The notes under the pieces: model-generated | What the model was told of the DNA's origin: nothing | The model's database searches: none | The model's input: only the letters and a program-made list of their open reading frames with translations | In this document: positions 16,665-25,578 of the stretch, piece after piece | How positions within the stretch are numbered: the stretch's first letter is position 1 | Layout of the letters: each line of letters begins with the position of its first letter | Made by a program: the position numbers and the translations under genes | Assembly (NCBI RefSeq): GCF_026191725.2 | Contig: NZ_CP120863.1 | Coordinates: 1,592,001 to 1,656,000 of the forward strand | Direction: 5' to 3' | Length of the DNA stretch: 64,000 nt | Source: Roseibium porphyridii | GTDB taxonomy: Bacteria; Pseudomonadota; Alphaproteobacteria; Rhizobiales; Stappiaceae

Positions 16665-19466
16665 ATGCTTCAACAAACAGGTTCAAGACCGGGATTGCCG
16701 AATGTGCGTCACGCAATATTCGGCGGTTCCGGCATGCCAACGGCCACCGTTGCGATCGTCATACCCGTATTCAAGCACTCGGTTCTGCTGACAGAGGCAA
16801 TCGACGCAGCTTTGGAGCAGGAAGCGCCCTTCAACATAGCGGTCGTCATCGTCGACGATGGCTGCCCTTATCCTGAAACCGGTCAGACCGCCCGGGCTTA
16901 CGCGTTGGCCTATGAGAATGTCTACTATCTGAAGAAGGCAAATGGCGGACTGAGTTCTGCACGAAATTACGGGATCGATTTTGCCTTGCGCAGTTTTTCC
17001 GATCTTGAGGCAATCTACTTCCTCGATGCAGACAACCGGATCACACCAAGCGCAATCCGGGTGCTCATGGATTTTATGCGCTCCAATGACGAGATCGATT
17101 GGGTCTATCCAAACATCGACAAGTTCGGGATTGAGTGGAGCGGAAATTACACGACTGCGTATTCCCGTCTTCTGCACGTCACCTTCGACAATATCTGTGA
17201 GGCCGGCAGCCTGGTCTCCAGATCCCTCCTCGATGCCGGCGTTCGTTTTGACGAAAGCATGAAGTCCGGCTTCGAGGACTGGGATTTTTGGCTTCAAGCG
17301 ATCTCGCTTGGTTTCAAGGGATCGAACTATCCTTTCTTCGGGTTCGAATATCGGCAGCGTGCCGAGAGCATGTTGCGGGACTCGAACCGCACGCGCGACA
17401 GCATCCTGAGTTACATCAAGGACAAGCATAAAAAGCTGTTCTCGACGGACACTTTGCTGGGCTGGGAACACGAAGAAGCTCCGCGCTTCGTTGCCTTTGG
17501 CGCTGACACTTACCTGGTGGATCTCTTCACCGATCCTGTGGCCCAACATGAAACGCGCAGCATTGAGGAATTCGTGAAAACCTTCTGGTCGGCGCAAGCC
17601 GAGCCGGAGACCTTCGGTGTACCTCCCTTCTGGCTCTGGCTGTCGCCGGCACACAGGGCAGCACTCAATGGCTGCGGCCTGTTGCACAATGTGCTCTGGC
17701 TCGGCGAGCGGCTTTCCGCATCTCACCATTTCGTGGCACTGCGATTTGAAAGCGACAAGGACAAGCTTGCAATCGAAGTCAACACGCTCGGCGACGGTGC
17801 CGAACTCTCCAAGAAGCCGCTTGGCTGGATGTGTTCGCTCAGCATCATGAAGCAATGCGTGGAAGACAAATCCGACGACTGGATCAGGACCTTGAGGGGG
17901 GCGACCCCATCGCCGAAGATTGCCGAAGTTGTTATCAGAGGGCCGTTTTCAGCTGAAAACATTCAGGGTACGGCCCTTTCGGCTACCAACAGTCTTCTGG
18001 CAACGCTCGGGGCGCTGCGGGAATCTGGATATCGGCACGGGCCCGATAAGCGCTGGATCTGGCGCTCCGTCTATTTTCCGGAACGAAGCAAGTATTACGA
18101 ACTGCTCAGGCATAGTGTCGGTGCATCACCGATCATGCCGCGTTTGGCGTCGAAGACAAAACGGCTTCGCGTCGGGCTGCTGTTGCCGATTGCCACATAT
18201 GGCGGGGTGGAGAAAGTTGCCTATGCGACGGCCCGCGTTCTGAAAAACGCCGGCTGCGAGGTCCATCTCTACGTATTGGGCAAGCCCGTCTATAACCGCA
18301 TCGCCGACAATGATGGTGTTTTCGACAGCATCAACTTTCTCGCTGATGACTATCCGCTGTGGGGCGGGCCGAACATGTTCTCCGGTCATGAACTGCTTAT
18401 GGGGCATGACGAGTATGCACGTTCAGAAGAAGTGCTTGGCTTTTTGTCCGGGCTGGACGTTGTCATCAACAACCAGCTGGCTCCGGCAAATGCTATTTTC
18501 GGCGAACTCAGGCGGCGCGGGGTCAAGGTCGTCAACTATGTGCATGTCCTGGACAGTTCCGAACTTGGACGGCCAGCGGGACACCCTTATCTCACGCTCG
18601 CTTATGAACATATCTACGACAGCGTCCTGACCTGTTCGCGGGACATGGCCGAATGGCTGCACGGCATGGGAGTGCCCATGGCCAAACTGTTGCATATTCC
18701 CAATGCCGCTGGTTATCCGCTTGCAGGCGAGGACGCCAAGGCTCTTGCGGAGAGCCGGACGCTTGGTCGCGACGGCAGGTTGAGAGCCGTTTTTCTCGGT
18801 CGCCTGGACAGGCAGAAGGGCATCGAACGGATCTTTGCCGCAGCGCGAGCGCTTAAACAGCGTGGCATTGGCATCGACTGGCGCATCGTCGGATCGGACG
18901 TCATGGATGCCGATACGGGCGGATCGTGGAAAGACCGTTTTGCAGAGGTCGGTATTCGCGTTGACCCGCCGATTTATGACAATCGTCATTTGAGCCGTCT
19001 GATGGCCTGGGCAGATGTCTTTGTACTGCCTTCAAGATGGGAAGGTGCCCCGCTGACAATCATCGAGGCGCAGCGCCTTGGTTGCATTCCGATCGCAACG
19101 GATGTCGGGGCCGTTGATGAATTGATCGACCACAAAGCCGACGGCGTGCTGCTACGTGCTGAAGATGACGGTGTTGCAACGCATGATCTGATTGCGGCGC
19201 TTGAGGCTTTGTCCAAATCCGAAAAACTGCGCCAATCGCTATCTGCAAAGGCGGCGTCACGCGGTGCGGAACGCAGTTGGGAGAAGAGCTTGCAGCCGTT
19301 CTTGCGTCAACTTCACACCTGGTTCCCCGATCAACTGCAGAGCATCCGGCGCGCCAAGGCGCCCGCTGCTCAAGTGTCCCGGTCTCAGACCGTCTATGGG
19401 CCGGCTCGCGAGCCGGCGAGTTTTCCCCCGAGGCATCAGCGAAGCCGGCAATCGTCGGTCCGGTAA
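16665..19466 (+). CDS. Bifunctional glycosyltransferase: GT2 domain fused to GT4 domain
   Basis: 933 aa. The N-terminal GT2 domain begins with TVAIVIPVFKHSVLLTEAID and has VVIVDDGCPYP, the metal motif LDADNRI near residue 120 and the acidic motif GFEDWDFWLQ near 203. A linker of about 200 residues follows. The C-terminal GT4 domain begins near residue 500 (RLRVGLLLPIATYGGVEKVA) and carries VFLGRLDRQKGIERIF and the EX7E motif in WEGAPLTIIEAQRLGCIPIA near 791. Both active sites look complete, so it may add two successive sugars. The last 25 residues are basic and low in complexity. The ATG at 16665 is used; a second in-frame ATG at 16734 is an alternative. Confidence 0.88.
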   Translation: MLQQTGSRPGLPNVRHAIFGGSGMPTATVAIVIPVFKHSVLLTEAIDAALEQEAPFNIAVVIVDDGCPYPETGQTARAYALAYENVYYLKKANGGLSSARNYGIDFALRSFSDLEAIYFLDADNRITPSAIRVLMDFMRSNDEIDWVYPNIDKFGIEWSGNYTTAYSRLLHVTFDNICEAGSLVSRSLLDAGVRFDESMKSGFEDWDFWLQAISLGFKGSNYPFFGFEYRQRAESMLRDSNRTRDSILSYIKDKHKKLFSTDTLLGWEHEEAPRFVAFGADTYLVDLFTDPVAQHETRSIEEFVKTFWSAQAEPETFGVPPFWLWLSPAHRAALNGCGLLHNVLWLGERLSASHHFVALRFESDKDKLAIEVNTLGDGAELSKKPLGWMCSLSIMKQCVEDKSDDWIRTLRGATPSPKIAEVVIRGPFSAENIQGTALSATNSLLATLGALRESGYRHGPDKRWIWRSVYFPERSKYYELLRHSVGASPIMPRLASKTKRLRVGLLLPIATYGGVEKVAYATARVLKNAGCEVHLYVLGKPVYNRIADNDGVFDSINFLADDYPLWGGPNMFSGHELLMGHDEYARSEEVLGFLSGLDVVINNQLAPANAIFGELRRRGVKVVNYVHVLDSSELGRPAGHPYLTLAYEHIYDSVLTCSRDMAEWLHGMGVPMAKLLHIPNAAGYPLAGEDAKALAESRTLGRDGRLRAVFLGRLDRQKGIERIFAAARALKQRGIGIDWRIVGSDVMDADTGGSWKDRFAEVGIRVDPPIYDNRHLSRLMAWADVFVLPSRWEGAPLTIIEAQRLGCIPIATDVGAVDELIDHKADGVLLRAEDDGVATHDLIAALEALSKSEKLRQSLSAKAASRGAERSWEKSLQPFLRQLHTWFPDQLQSIRRAKAPAAQVSRSQTVYGPAREPASFPPRHQRSRQSSVR

Positions 19467-19506
19467 TCGAAGGGTTTGAGCCCTCACTTGGAAAGGTTTC
19501 TGTCAC

Positions 19507-20850
19507 ATGAAAAAGCTCTTCGTTCTCAATGGCGGTGCGGCCGTCAAGCCGGGCAACAAATCTGCGTTTCTGAAAATCGATGATCCCTTGTCGACATTTG
19601 CGCGCGGCGGCATCAATACCGGTGACGTTCTGGTTTATGACGCGATGTTGAAGGCGCTTGCCTACGACCAGATCACCAATGTTCAGTTTGCTCACGCAGC
19701 AGACGAAAAACTCTGGCCGAAGGACGACTACGACGCGACCGTTATCCGGGGGTCGAACTATCTCACCGAGACAGTGGACATTGGTAATGTCATTCCGCTT
19801 TTGAAAAAGTTGAAAGGGCCAATTGTTCCGGTAGGCGTTGGTGCGCAGGCGGCAAAATACAAGAAACTTGAGCTGCCAAAGGGCAGTGTGGAAGCTTGGA
19901 AGATCATCGCAGACAAATGCGAAACCATCGGCGTGCGCGGTGTTTACAGTGCCGAAGTCTTCAACGATATCGGCATCAAGAACATCCGGATCATCGGGTG
20001 CCCGAGTTTCTATCGGAACCTGAGGCCGTCGATTGAAATCAAGCCGCTGGATCCGGCCAATGCCCGAGTGGGCCTGACGCTCAACAAGTATCTGTCGGCC
20101 GATTATGCCTCCAACGCTACCAAGACCAACAGAATGCAACGGGCGCTTATTCAAGCTGTCGCCAAACGCTCGGCGAACCGGCTGTATTCGCAAGGCGAAC
20201 GCGAGGAAACGCTCGCGATTTTCGAGACTGACGAAGCCAAGCAGAAGCACATTCAGTCAATCCTCAACAAGTATCATCTTGAAGGGGACAAGGATGTCGA
20301 AGCACTTGTGAGCGACCGCATGCAGGCTTTCTTTGATGTTGACGAATGGGCGGCCGATGCCAGAGATAATGTCGACGTTCTCGTCGGATTTCGTCTTCAT
20401 GGCAATGTGATCGGTCTTCACCAGGGCATTCCAGCAGTGTTCTTTACCTATGACAGTCGGATACGCGAATTGTCGACGCTCTTTGCCATTCCTTCGGTCG
20501 AGATTGAAGACTATCTGCCGATCAACCTGGAGCGCATATTCGAAAGCGCCGACTTCTCCAAGGTGCAGCATGTCTATCGTTTGAACTATGCGGAATATTA
20601 TCGCTTCCTCACGGAGAATGGCCTGAACCATGTGCTGGCGAAGCCGGTTGCCTCTCCGCCGGAGCAAGCGCTGGTTAAGCCAAATCTCGTACGGGTCGAT
20701 CAGTCGGTTGAGGACGTTACCGGCTGGTTCAGGAATGAAGTGGACTTCATGACAGGAGAGATTGAGACCCTGCGCAGCCGGGCTTGGAACCTGGAACTCA
20801 AACTGCGTGAGAAGACAGCTCCGGACGCCAAGGAAAAACTGGCAAGTTGA
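19507..20850 (+). CDS. Polysaccharide pyruvyl transferase family protein
   Basis: 447 aa. ATG at 19507 with GGAAAGG about 10 nt upstream. It shares with the protein at 13720 the motifs TVIRGSNYLTET, VGVGAQAA, IGVRGVYSAEVFNDIGIKN, IGCPSFYRNL and GFRLHGNVIGLHQGIPAVFF plus YDSRIRELSTLF. A C-terminal tail of about 60 residues ends in a short predicted coiled coil. Its stop overlaps the TTG start of the GH16 gene. The pyruvyl donor role is from family knowledge only. Confidence 0.84.
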   Translation: MKKLFVLNGGAAVKPGNKSAFLKIDDPLSTFARGGINTGDVLVYDAMLKALAYDQITNVQFAHAADEKLWPKDDYDATVIRGSNYLTETVDIGNVIPLLKKLKGPIVPVGVGAQAAKYKKLELPKGSVEAWKIIADKCETIGVRGVYSAEVFNDIGIKNIRIIGCPSFYRNLRPSIEIKPLDPANARVGLTLNKYLSADYASNATKTNRMQRALIQAVAKRSANRLYSQGEREETLAIFETDEAKQKHIQSILNKYHLEGDKDVEALVSDRMQAFFDVDEWAADARDNVDVLVGFRLHGNVIGLHQGIPAVFFTYDSRIRELSTLFAIPSVEIEDYLPINLERIFESADFSKVQHVYRLNYAEYYRFLTENGLNHVLAKPVASPPEQALVKPNLVRVDQSVEDVTGWFRNEVDFMTGEIETLRSRAWNLELKLREKTAPDAKEKLAS

Positions 20851-21674
20851 CCAGGCCAAACATCGATTTCGAAGCACATGGCGTGGTGAGCCGCCGGAAA
20901 TTCCTTTCAGGACTGGCGGTTGGCTCGCTGGCGGGCGCAGCCTCCCTGGCGGCGACCGTGCCGCTGTTTGCCTTGTCCTCGATCGATCTGCCGACACCAC
21001 TTCAACAGACGAAGGGAGAGTGGGCGCTCACGTTTCGGGAAGACTTCAGCGACCGGGGTCAGTTTGACAAGGCATGGGAACGGGTCAGGATTGGTGGCGA
21101 CGGTCACAAGACAATGCGCTTTCCAAAGAACGTTGTCCTGGCAAATGGTGCAGTGAACCTTCGTCTCGGGCATCAGTCAGATCCGGAACGACCGTTCACC
21201 GGCGGCTACATTCGCACAAGGGACTTCCGTCAAACCTATGGGTACTTCGAATGTGAGATGCGCATCGCACGCGAAGCAGGCGTCAACAATGCCTTCTGGC
21301 TGGTGTCGGATCGAAAGACCGAAGGTGATACCCATTTCGAACTGGATGTCGCCGAAGTCAAATATCCCAATATCGTTCAGGTCACGGCGCGGCGCTGGCG
21401 TCCTCAAAAAGATGTCCTGGCAGCAAGCTATCGCGCACATGTCCGTCTGGATGACGCATTTCACCGGTATGCAATGTTATGGACCGGCAATCGCTTTCGA
21501 TTTTATGTCGATGACCTTGAAGTCTTTGCTGCGCCGAATGAGTTTGCCCATACACCGGCCCTGGTTCTGTTGAGCAATGCCGTCGCCCCATTTGCCGGAA
21601 AGAATGATGGTGATGTGGCTGGAGCGGCAACGGCGATCCGCAGCGTCAGAGTGTTTCGGGACTTTCAGCAGTAG
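20847..21674 (+). CDS. Exported GH16-family glycanase with Tat-type signal
   Basis: 275 aa if started at TTG 20847, which overlaps the previous stop (TTGA) and has AAGGA upstream; GTG codons at 20883 or 20886 are alternatives and would still keep the signal. The N-terminus VSRRKFLSGLAVGSLAGAAS is a twin-arginine-like signal. The mature part is a GH16 beta-jelly roll with GGYIRTRDFRQTYGYFECEM, FWLVSDRK and the catalytic ExDxxE motif as ELDVAE (E165, D167, E170 counted from the TTG). Family members cut beta-1,3/1,4-glucans, galactans or bacterial exopolysaccharides, as ExoK and ExsH cut succinoglycan. In this operon it probably trims the glycan made by the neighbours. Confidence 0.85.
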   Translation: MTRPNIDFEAHGVVSRRKFLSGLAVGSLAGAASLAATVPLFALSSIDLPTPLQQTKGEWALTFREDFSDRGQFDKAWERVRIGGDGHKTMRFPKNVVLANGAVNLRLGHQSDPERPFTGGYIRTRDFRQTYGYFECEMRIAREAGVNNAFWLVSDRKTEGDTHFELDVAEVKYPNIVQVTARRWRPQKDVLAASYRAHVRLDDAFHRYAMLWTGNRFRFYVDDLEVFAAPNEFAHTPALVLLSNAVAPFAGKNDGDVAGAATAIRSVRVFRDFQQ

Positions 21675-21726
21675 TGGTTTGAGGAGAAGGTGCGTGAAGC
21701 AGAACCGCAGCGTTGACACATGAGGG

Positions 21727-21755
21727 AGAAAAGCCAGCAATTTGCCGGCTTTTCT
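21727..21755. terminator. Bidirectional intrinsic terminator between GH16 gene and galE
   Basis: AGAAAAGCCAGCAA (21727-21740) pairs with TTGCCGGCTTTTCT (21742-21755) over 14 positions with one mismatch. The T-rich and A-rich flanks allow it to work in both directions for the two convergent genes. Confidence 0.8.
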
Positions 21756-21778
21756 GTTTCCATTGACCCGTCCTGTCT

Positions 21779-22807
21779 TCAGGCTGCAGTTTCATAGCCG
21801 CGTGGGTTGTTGAGAACCCATTTCCAGGTATCTCTGCACATGTCGTCGAGACCGCGCGCTGCCTTCCAGTTCAAAAGGTTCTCTGCAAGATGCGTATCGG
21901 CATAGCACTCGGCGACATCGCCGCTTCTGCGCGGCGCGAATGAATAGCGTATCTGCTTGTTGGACGCTCGCTCGAAGGCTTTGACCATCTGCAGAACGCT
22001 GTAGCCATTGCCGGTGCCCAGATTGACGGCGAAACAATTTGAAGGGGCAGATCCGGCAGCCAGGATTTCATGCGCCCGAAGGTGTCCTTCCACGAGATCG
22101 ACGACATGAATGTAGTCACGTACACCGGTGCCATCCGGTGTATCGTAATCGTTGCCAAAAACCGCCAGTTCAGCTCGCCGTCCGTCCGCAACTTGTGTGA
22201 TGAACGGCATGAGATTGTTCGGAATACCTTGCGGGTCTTCGCCGACGAGCCCGCTCTCATGCGCACCGACCGGATTGAAATACCGCAGGATACCGAACTG
22301 CCATGTTGGATCGCTTGCCGCAGTATCGCGCAACATGTCTTCAATCATCAGTTTGGTTCGGCCGTATGGATTGACCGCGCTTGTCGGATGATTTTCGGTG
22401 AGGGGTAGAAACTGTGGCTCTCCATAGACCGTAGCGGAAGATGAAAAAATCAATTGCTTGACGCCGCAGTTTGCCATTGCCGACAGAAGACTGTGAGTGC
22501 CGACCACATTGTTATCATAATAGGTAAGCGGAACACGGGTTGATTCCCCGACCGCTTTCAGGCCGGCAAAGTGTACGACCGCAGTGCAGCCGTACCGTTT
22601 CAAAATCTCCTCGACTTTTGATTGATCGCGGATGTCACCGATCTCCAACGCAACCTTCGCACCCGTTATCGACGCCACCCGGTCCAAGCTCACATCGCTG
22701 GCATTGGACAGGTTGTCTACGACGACGACGTCGTGTCCCGCCTGAAGGAATGACAAACAGCAATGGGAGCCGATGTAACCAGCGCCCCCGGTGATGAGTA
22801 CAGTCAT
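21779..22807 (-). CDS. galE: UDP-glucose 4-epimerase
   Basis: 342 aa, normal length. It interconverts UDP-glucose and UDP-galactose with bound NAD. Visible: NAD motif TGGAGYIGSH at the N-terminus, DIRDQ, the SSSATVYG serine motif, the catalytic tyrosine/lysine pair in NPYGRTK, and RYFNPVGAHESG and VRDYIHVVDL of the extended SDR family. It is convergent with the glycan operon, to which it would supply UDP-galactose. Its promoter lies in the AT-rich gap up to 23096. Confidence 0.95.
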   Translation of the reverse strand: MTVLITGGAGYIGSHCCLSFLQAGHDVVVVDNLSNASDVSLDRVASITGAKVALEIGDIRDQSKVEEILKRYGCTAVVHFAGLKAVGESTRVPLTYYDNNVVGTHSLLSAMANCGVKQLIFSSSATVYGEPQFLPLTENHPTSAVNPYGRTKLMIEDMLRDTAASDPTWQFGILRYFNPVGAHESGLVGEDPQGIPNNLMPFITQVADGRRAELAVFGNDYDTPDGTGVRDYIHVVDLVEGHLRAHEILAAGSAPSNCFAVNLGTGNGYSVLQMVKAFERASNKQIRYSFAPRRSGDVAECYADTHLAENLLNWKAARGLDDMCRDTWKWVLNNPRGYETAA

Positions 22808-22850
22808 CTGGACCTCTTCAAGTAATTAATACTATAATAAAGCTAATTTA

Positions 22851-22864
22851 ATTCGAAATTCGAA
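22851..22864. repeat. Tandem ATTCGAA x2 upstream of galE
   Basis: Two adjacent copies of ATTCGAA (22851-22857, 22858-22864); each TTCGAA is itself a palindrome. It lies about 45-57 nt upstream of the galE start, in AT-rich DNA, and shares its core with the 404-425 repeat. Candidate regulator site. Confidence 0.4.
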
Positions 22865-23096
22865 GTATTTTAGCTTTCTTACTTTGTGATTTTACTTGAT
22901 TTCGCAAATAGATCCAGATCTGAAGTGTGTATTAATTGAAGTGTTATTCTTGGCGGCTAAAACTGGTTAATGCTTCACTGCGCGTTTTGTGCCTGTCTCG
23001 CACCGTTCCGGAACACATGCCGGCAAGCTTTTCTTGGAAGCGACCATCGGCAGTGTCATAATGCGGCGGTTGCCATTGCGACTTGGAGACAGCTTC

Positions 23097-25433
23097 ATGA
23101 AGCCCGCAATTGCTTTGCGCTTTTGTCGGAGAACGGTCTTTCGACGAATGATTGTCCTGTTGGGCCTTTGTGTCGTCAGCAGCGCGTTTGCCGGTGAACG
23201 CCTACAAGAAGACAAAAGCCCGATATCGCAAAAAGTCGACTTGAGTGAAGGTTTCATCGCCGGCTTGTCGGGCCATTGGGCGGCCTCAATCGACTATATC
23301 GCCTGGTCACCGGACGGTACGCGCGTTGCAACGGCTCCGTGGGGTCCGTTCATTACCATCCGGAATGTCGATACCGGTGAAGCGAGCGCAGTCCTTTTTG
23401 GTCACAAGGGGGAGGTGATCGATCTGGCCTGGTCTCCGGATGGAGCGTATCTTGCAACTGCTGCAGAAAGCGATCCGGCGCGGCTGTGGGATGCTCGTAC
23501 GGGCTCCCTGATCGTCGAATTTGACGGAGGCCTTCCGGATGATTCAGCCGTCGCGTGGTCTCCGGACGGATCTAAAGTGGCCGCGACGATGGCAGGTGGG
23601 GTCGCACTGTGGTCGGTGACGGAAAATGTCGGTGAGTTCTTTCCGGCGACCTATTCGACAGCTCAGGCACTTGCTTGGTCACCGAGCGGCAAGCATCTTG
23701 CACTTGCTTCAACCGACTATGCGACCTCTGATCCAGGTTTCGACATCTTGGTATTTGATCCCGAAACTGGTGAACAGACCAACGTTCTGAAAGGGTTCGA
23801 CGACACCATTCTGTCGCTGGCCTGGGCACAGAATGGCGAATTTCTTGCCGGTGGATCACAGGACCGCACGGCGCGCGTTTGGAATATCGATACCAGTGAG
23901 CTGGTGCTTGAAATCGCTGACTTTGAGGATGATGCCGAAAGGGGGATCGCCTGGTCACCAGACAGCCAGAAAATCGCATTTGTGCTTGGCACCAATGATG
24001 TCCGCGTGGTCGATGTCTCGTCTGGCAAGACAGCTGCTGAACTGGCCTGTGGAAGTCCGGACTATGTCTGCGTCAACGTTGCCTGGTCTCCCGACGGAGG
24101 AGCGATCGCCGCCGCAGGCGATGATGGCGGACTGCGGCTCTGGGAAACAGAAAGCTTTGGCCAAACCTATTCAAGAGTGGACGAAAACAATTGGATTGGT
24201 GCTCTGGAATGGTCTCCGGATGGAGGACGTCTTGCTGCCGGGTATTCCGATGATGCGCTCAGGATTTGGGATAGAAAGAGCCAGGAGACAACTCTGACGG
24301 TTCGCGGTCAGGCAAAACCAGTCGACCGCGTTGCCTGGTCGCCCGTCTCAAGTCGGGCCGCAATGGCTTTAGAGGACGGGCGTATCATCGTCTGGGACGA
24401 AACAAGCGGGAAACTGGTTGATGAACTCACCGGTCATGAGGCTGAAATCCGTGTCTTGGCTTGGTCGCCCGACGGCTCACTTTTGGTGTCCGCTGACCGA
24501 GAAGAGGTGAACATCGTCTGGGACATGGCAACTGGTCGGAAGCTTGTAGCTCTGAACGGCCATACCAACGACATTCTCACGCTTTCCTGGTCTCCCGATA
24601 GCACACAAATCGCCACCGGATCATGGGACGAGACCGCTCGTGTCTGGGATGCGCGCACCGGCAGCCAGGTTTGGCTCCTGGAGGGCCATCAGGATACAGT
24701 TCGTTCCGTTGCCTGGTCTCCGGATGGTGCCAGGATCGCAACTGGCGGAGACGACAGTCTTGTGCGTGTGTTTGACGCCAGGACGGGTGCCGAAATCTCC
24801 CAGTCGGCAATCCATGAAGACAGTGTTGAAAACCTCGCCTGGTCGCCGGAGGGGGACCTTTTGGCGAGTGCTTCAGAAGATGGAACGGTCAGGATCTGGG
24901 ATGAAAAGGCAGGCGAGGCGAAGAGTGCCTTTTGCTGTACCGTCGACAATTCAACACAGCTTGCCTGGTCGCCGGACGGGTCTCGGCTTGCCTCATCCAT
25001 GCGCGCTCGTGTGGTGATCTGGGACCGGGAAAGCGGCGATGTTCTGACAACTGAAACCAGCTTTTCACACTACCCGCAGTTTCTTGTCTGGTCGCCTGAC
25101 GGAAAGTTCATTGCCGCGGGGTCTGAATTCGCCCCGGCGCGTGTCCACGGGACAAGACATGGCTGGTGGGTTCGAGAATTCAATCGCGATCAGAGAACCT
25201 TCAATTGGCTCGATTGGGGCGGGCCGGAGGGAGCCATTGTTGTTGGTGACGAGGCGGGTCTTGTTGAAAGCCATGATCTCTTTGAAGGACGGCGCAAAGC
25301 TTTTCTGATTGGCCAGGAAAGTGGCTGGTTATCCTGCGACTGGCCGGCAAGCACCTGTCTTCGGGCAGATCATGGCATGTTGCTGCAATCGGTCGAAAAG
25401 GATGGATTGAAAAGGATCCCGATGCCGGATTGA
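23097..25433 (+). CDS. Exported WD40-repeat protein (about 15-16 blades)
   Basis: 778 aa. The ATG at 23097 is chosen because GGAG lies 8 nt upstream and it gives a clean Sec signal (MIVLLGLCVVSSAFA preceded by several arginines, cleavage likely after AFA). The mature protein is a run of WD40 repeats marked by AWSPDG at the inner strand: about fourteen clear copies, one variant (AWAQNG) and a degenerate last one (DWGGPEG), with WD-type ends such as RLWDARTG, RVWNIDT and RIWDEKAG. The count fits two beta-propellers. No catalytic domain is fused. It is probably a periplasmic or surface scaffold; the partner is unknown. It is a single gene, divergent from galE. Confidence 0.88.
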   Translation: MKPAIALRFCRRTVFRRMIVLLGLCVVSSAFAGERLQEDKSPISQKVDLSEGFIAGLSGHWAASIDYIAWSPDGTRVATAPWGPFITIRNVDTGEASAVLFGHKGEVIDLAWSPDGAYLATAAESDPARLWDARTGSLIVEFDGGLPDDSAVAWSPDGSKVAATMAGGVALWSVTENVGEFFPATYSTAQALAWSPSGKHLALASTDYATSDPGFDILVFDPETGEQTNVLKGFDDTILSLAWAQNGEFLAGGSQDRTARVWNIDTSELVLEIADFEDDAERGIAWSPDSQKIAFVLGTNDVRVVDVSSGKTAAELACGSPDYVCVNVAWSPDGGAIAAAGDDGGLRLWETESFGQTYSRVDENNWIGALEWSPDGGRLAAGYSDDALRIWDRKSQETTLTVRGQAKPVDRVAWSPVSSRAAMALEDGRIIVWDETSGKLVDELTGHEAEIRVLAWSPDGSLLVSADREEVNIVWDMATGRKLVALNGHTNDILTLSWSPDSTQIATGSWDETARVWDARTGSQVWLLEGHQDTVRSVAWSPDGARIATGGDDSLVRVFDARTGAEISQSAIHEDSVENLAWSPEGDLLASASEDGTVRIWDEKAGEAKSAFCCTVDNSTQLAWSPDGSRLASSMRARVVIWDRESGDVLTTETSFSHYPQFLVWSPDGKFIAAGSEFAPARVHGTRHGWWVREFNRDQRTFNWLDWGGPEGAIVVGDEAGLVESHDLFEGRRKAFLIGQESGWLSCDWPASTCLRADHGMLLQSVEKDGLKRIPMPD

Positions 25434-25578
25434 TCAACCTGTCGGAACAAGCTCGTAGATCACCTGCCTGTCACCTTGTGCAAGCGTCTCGGTTGCAATT
25501 TCGATTTCTGCATGCGTCGACGCAATTATTCCGAAATCTTGTTTTTTGATAGCGCCAACTCAATCGGACAAAGCGAAG

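Noticed and set aside
23290..25100. DNA repeat array around the recurring TGGTCxCCxGA words
   Set aside because: These are the codons for the AWSPDG strands of WD40 blades spaced at protein-repeat length, not a mobile or CRISPR array.
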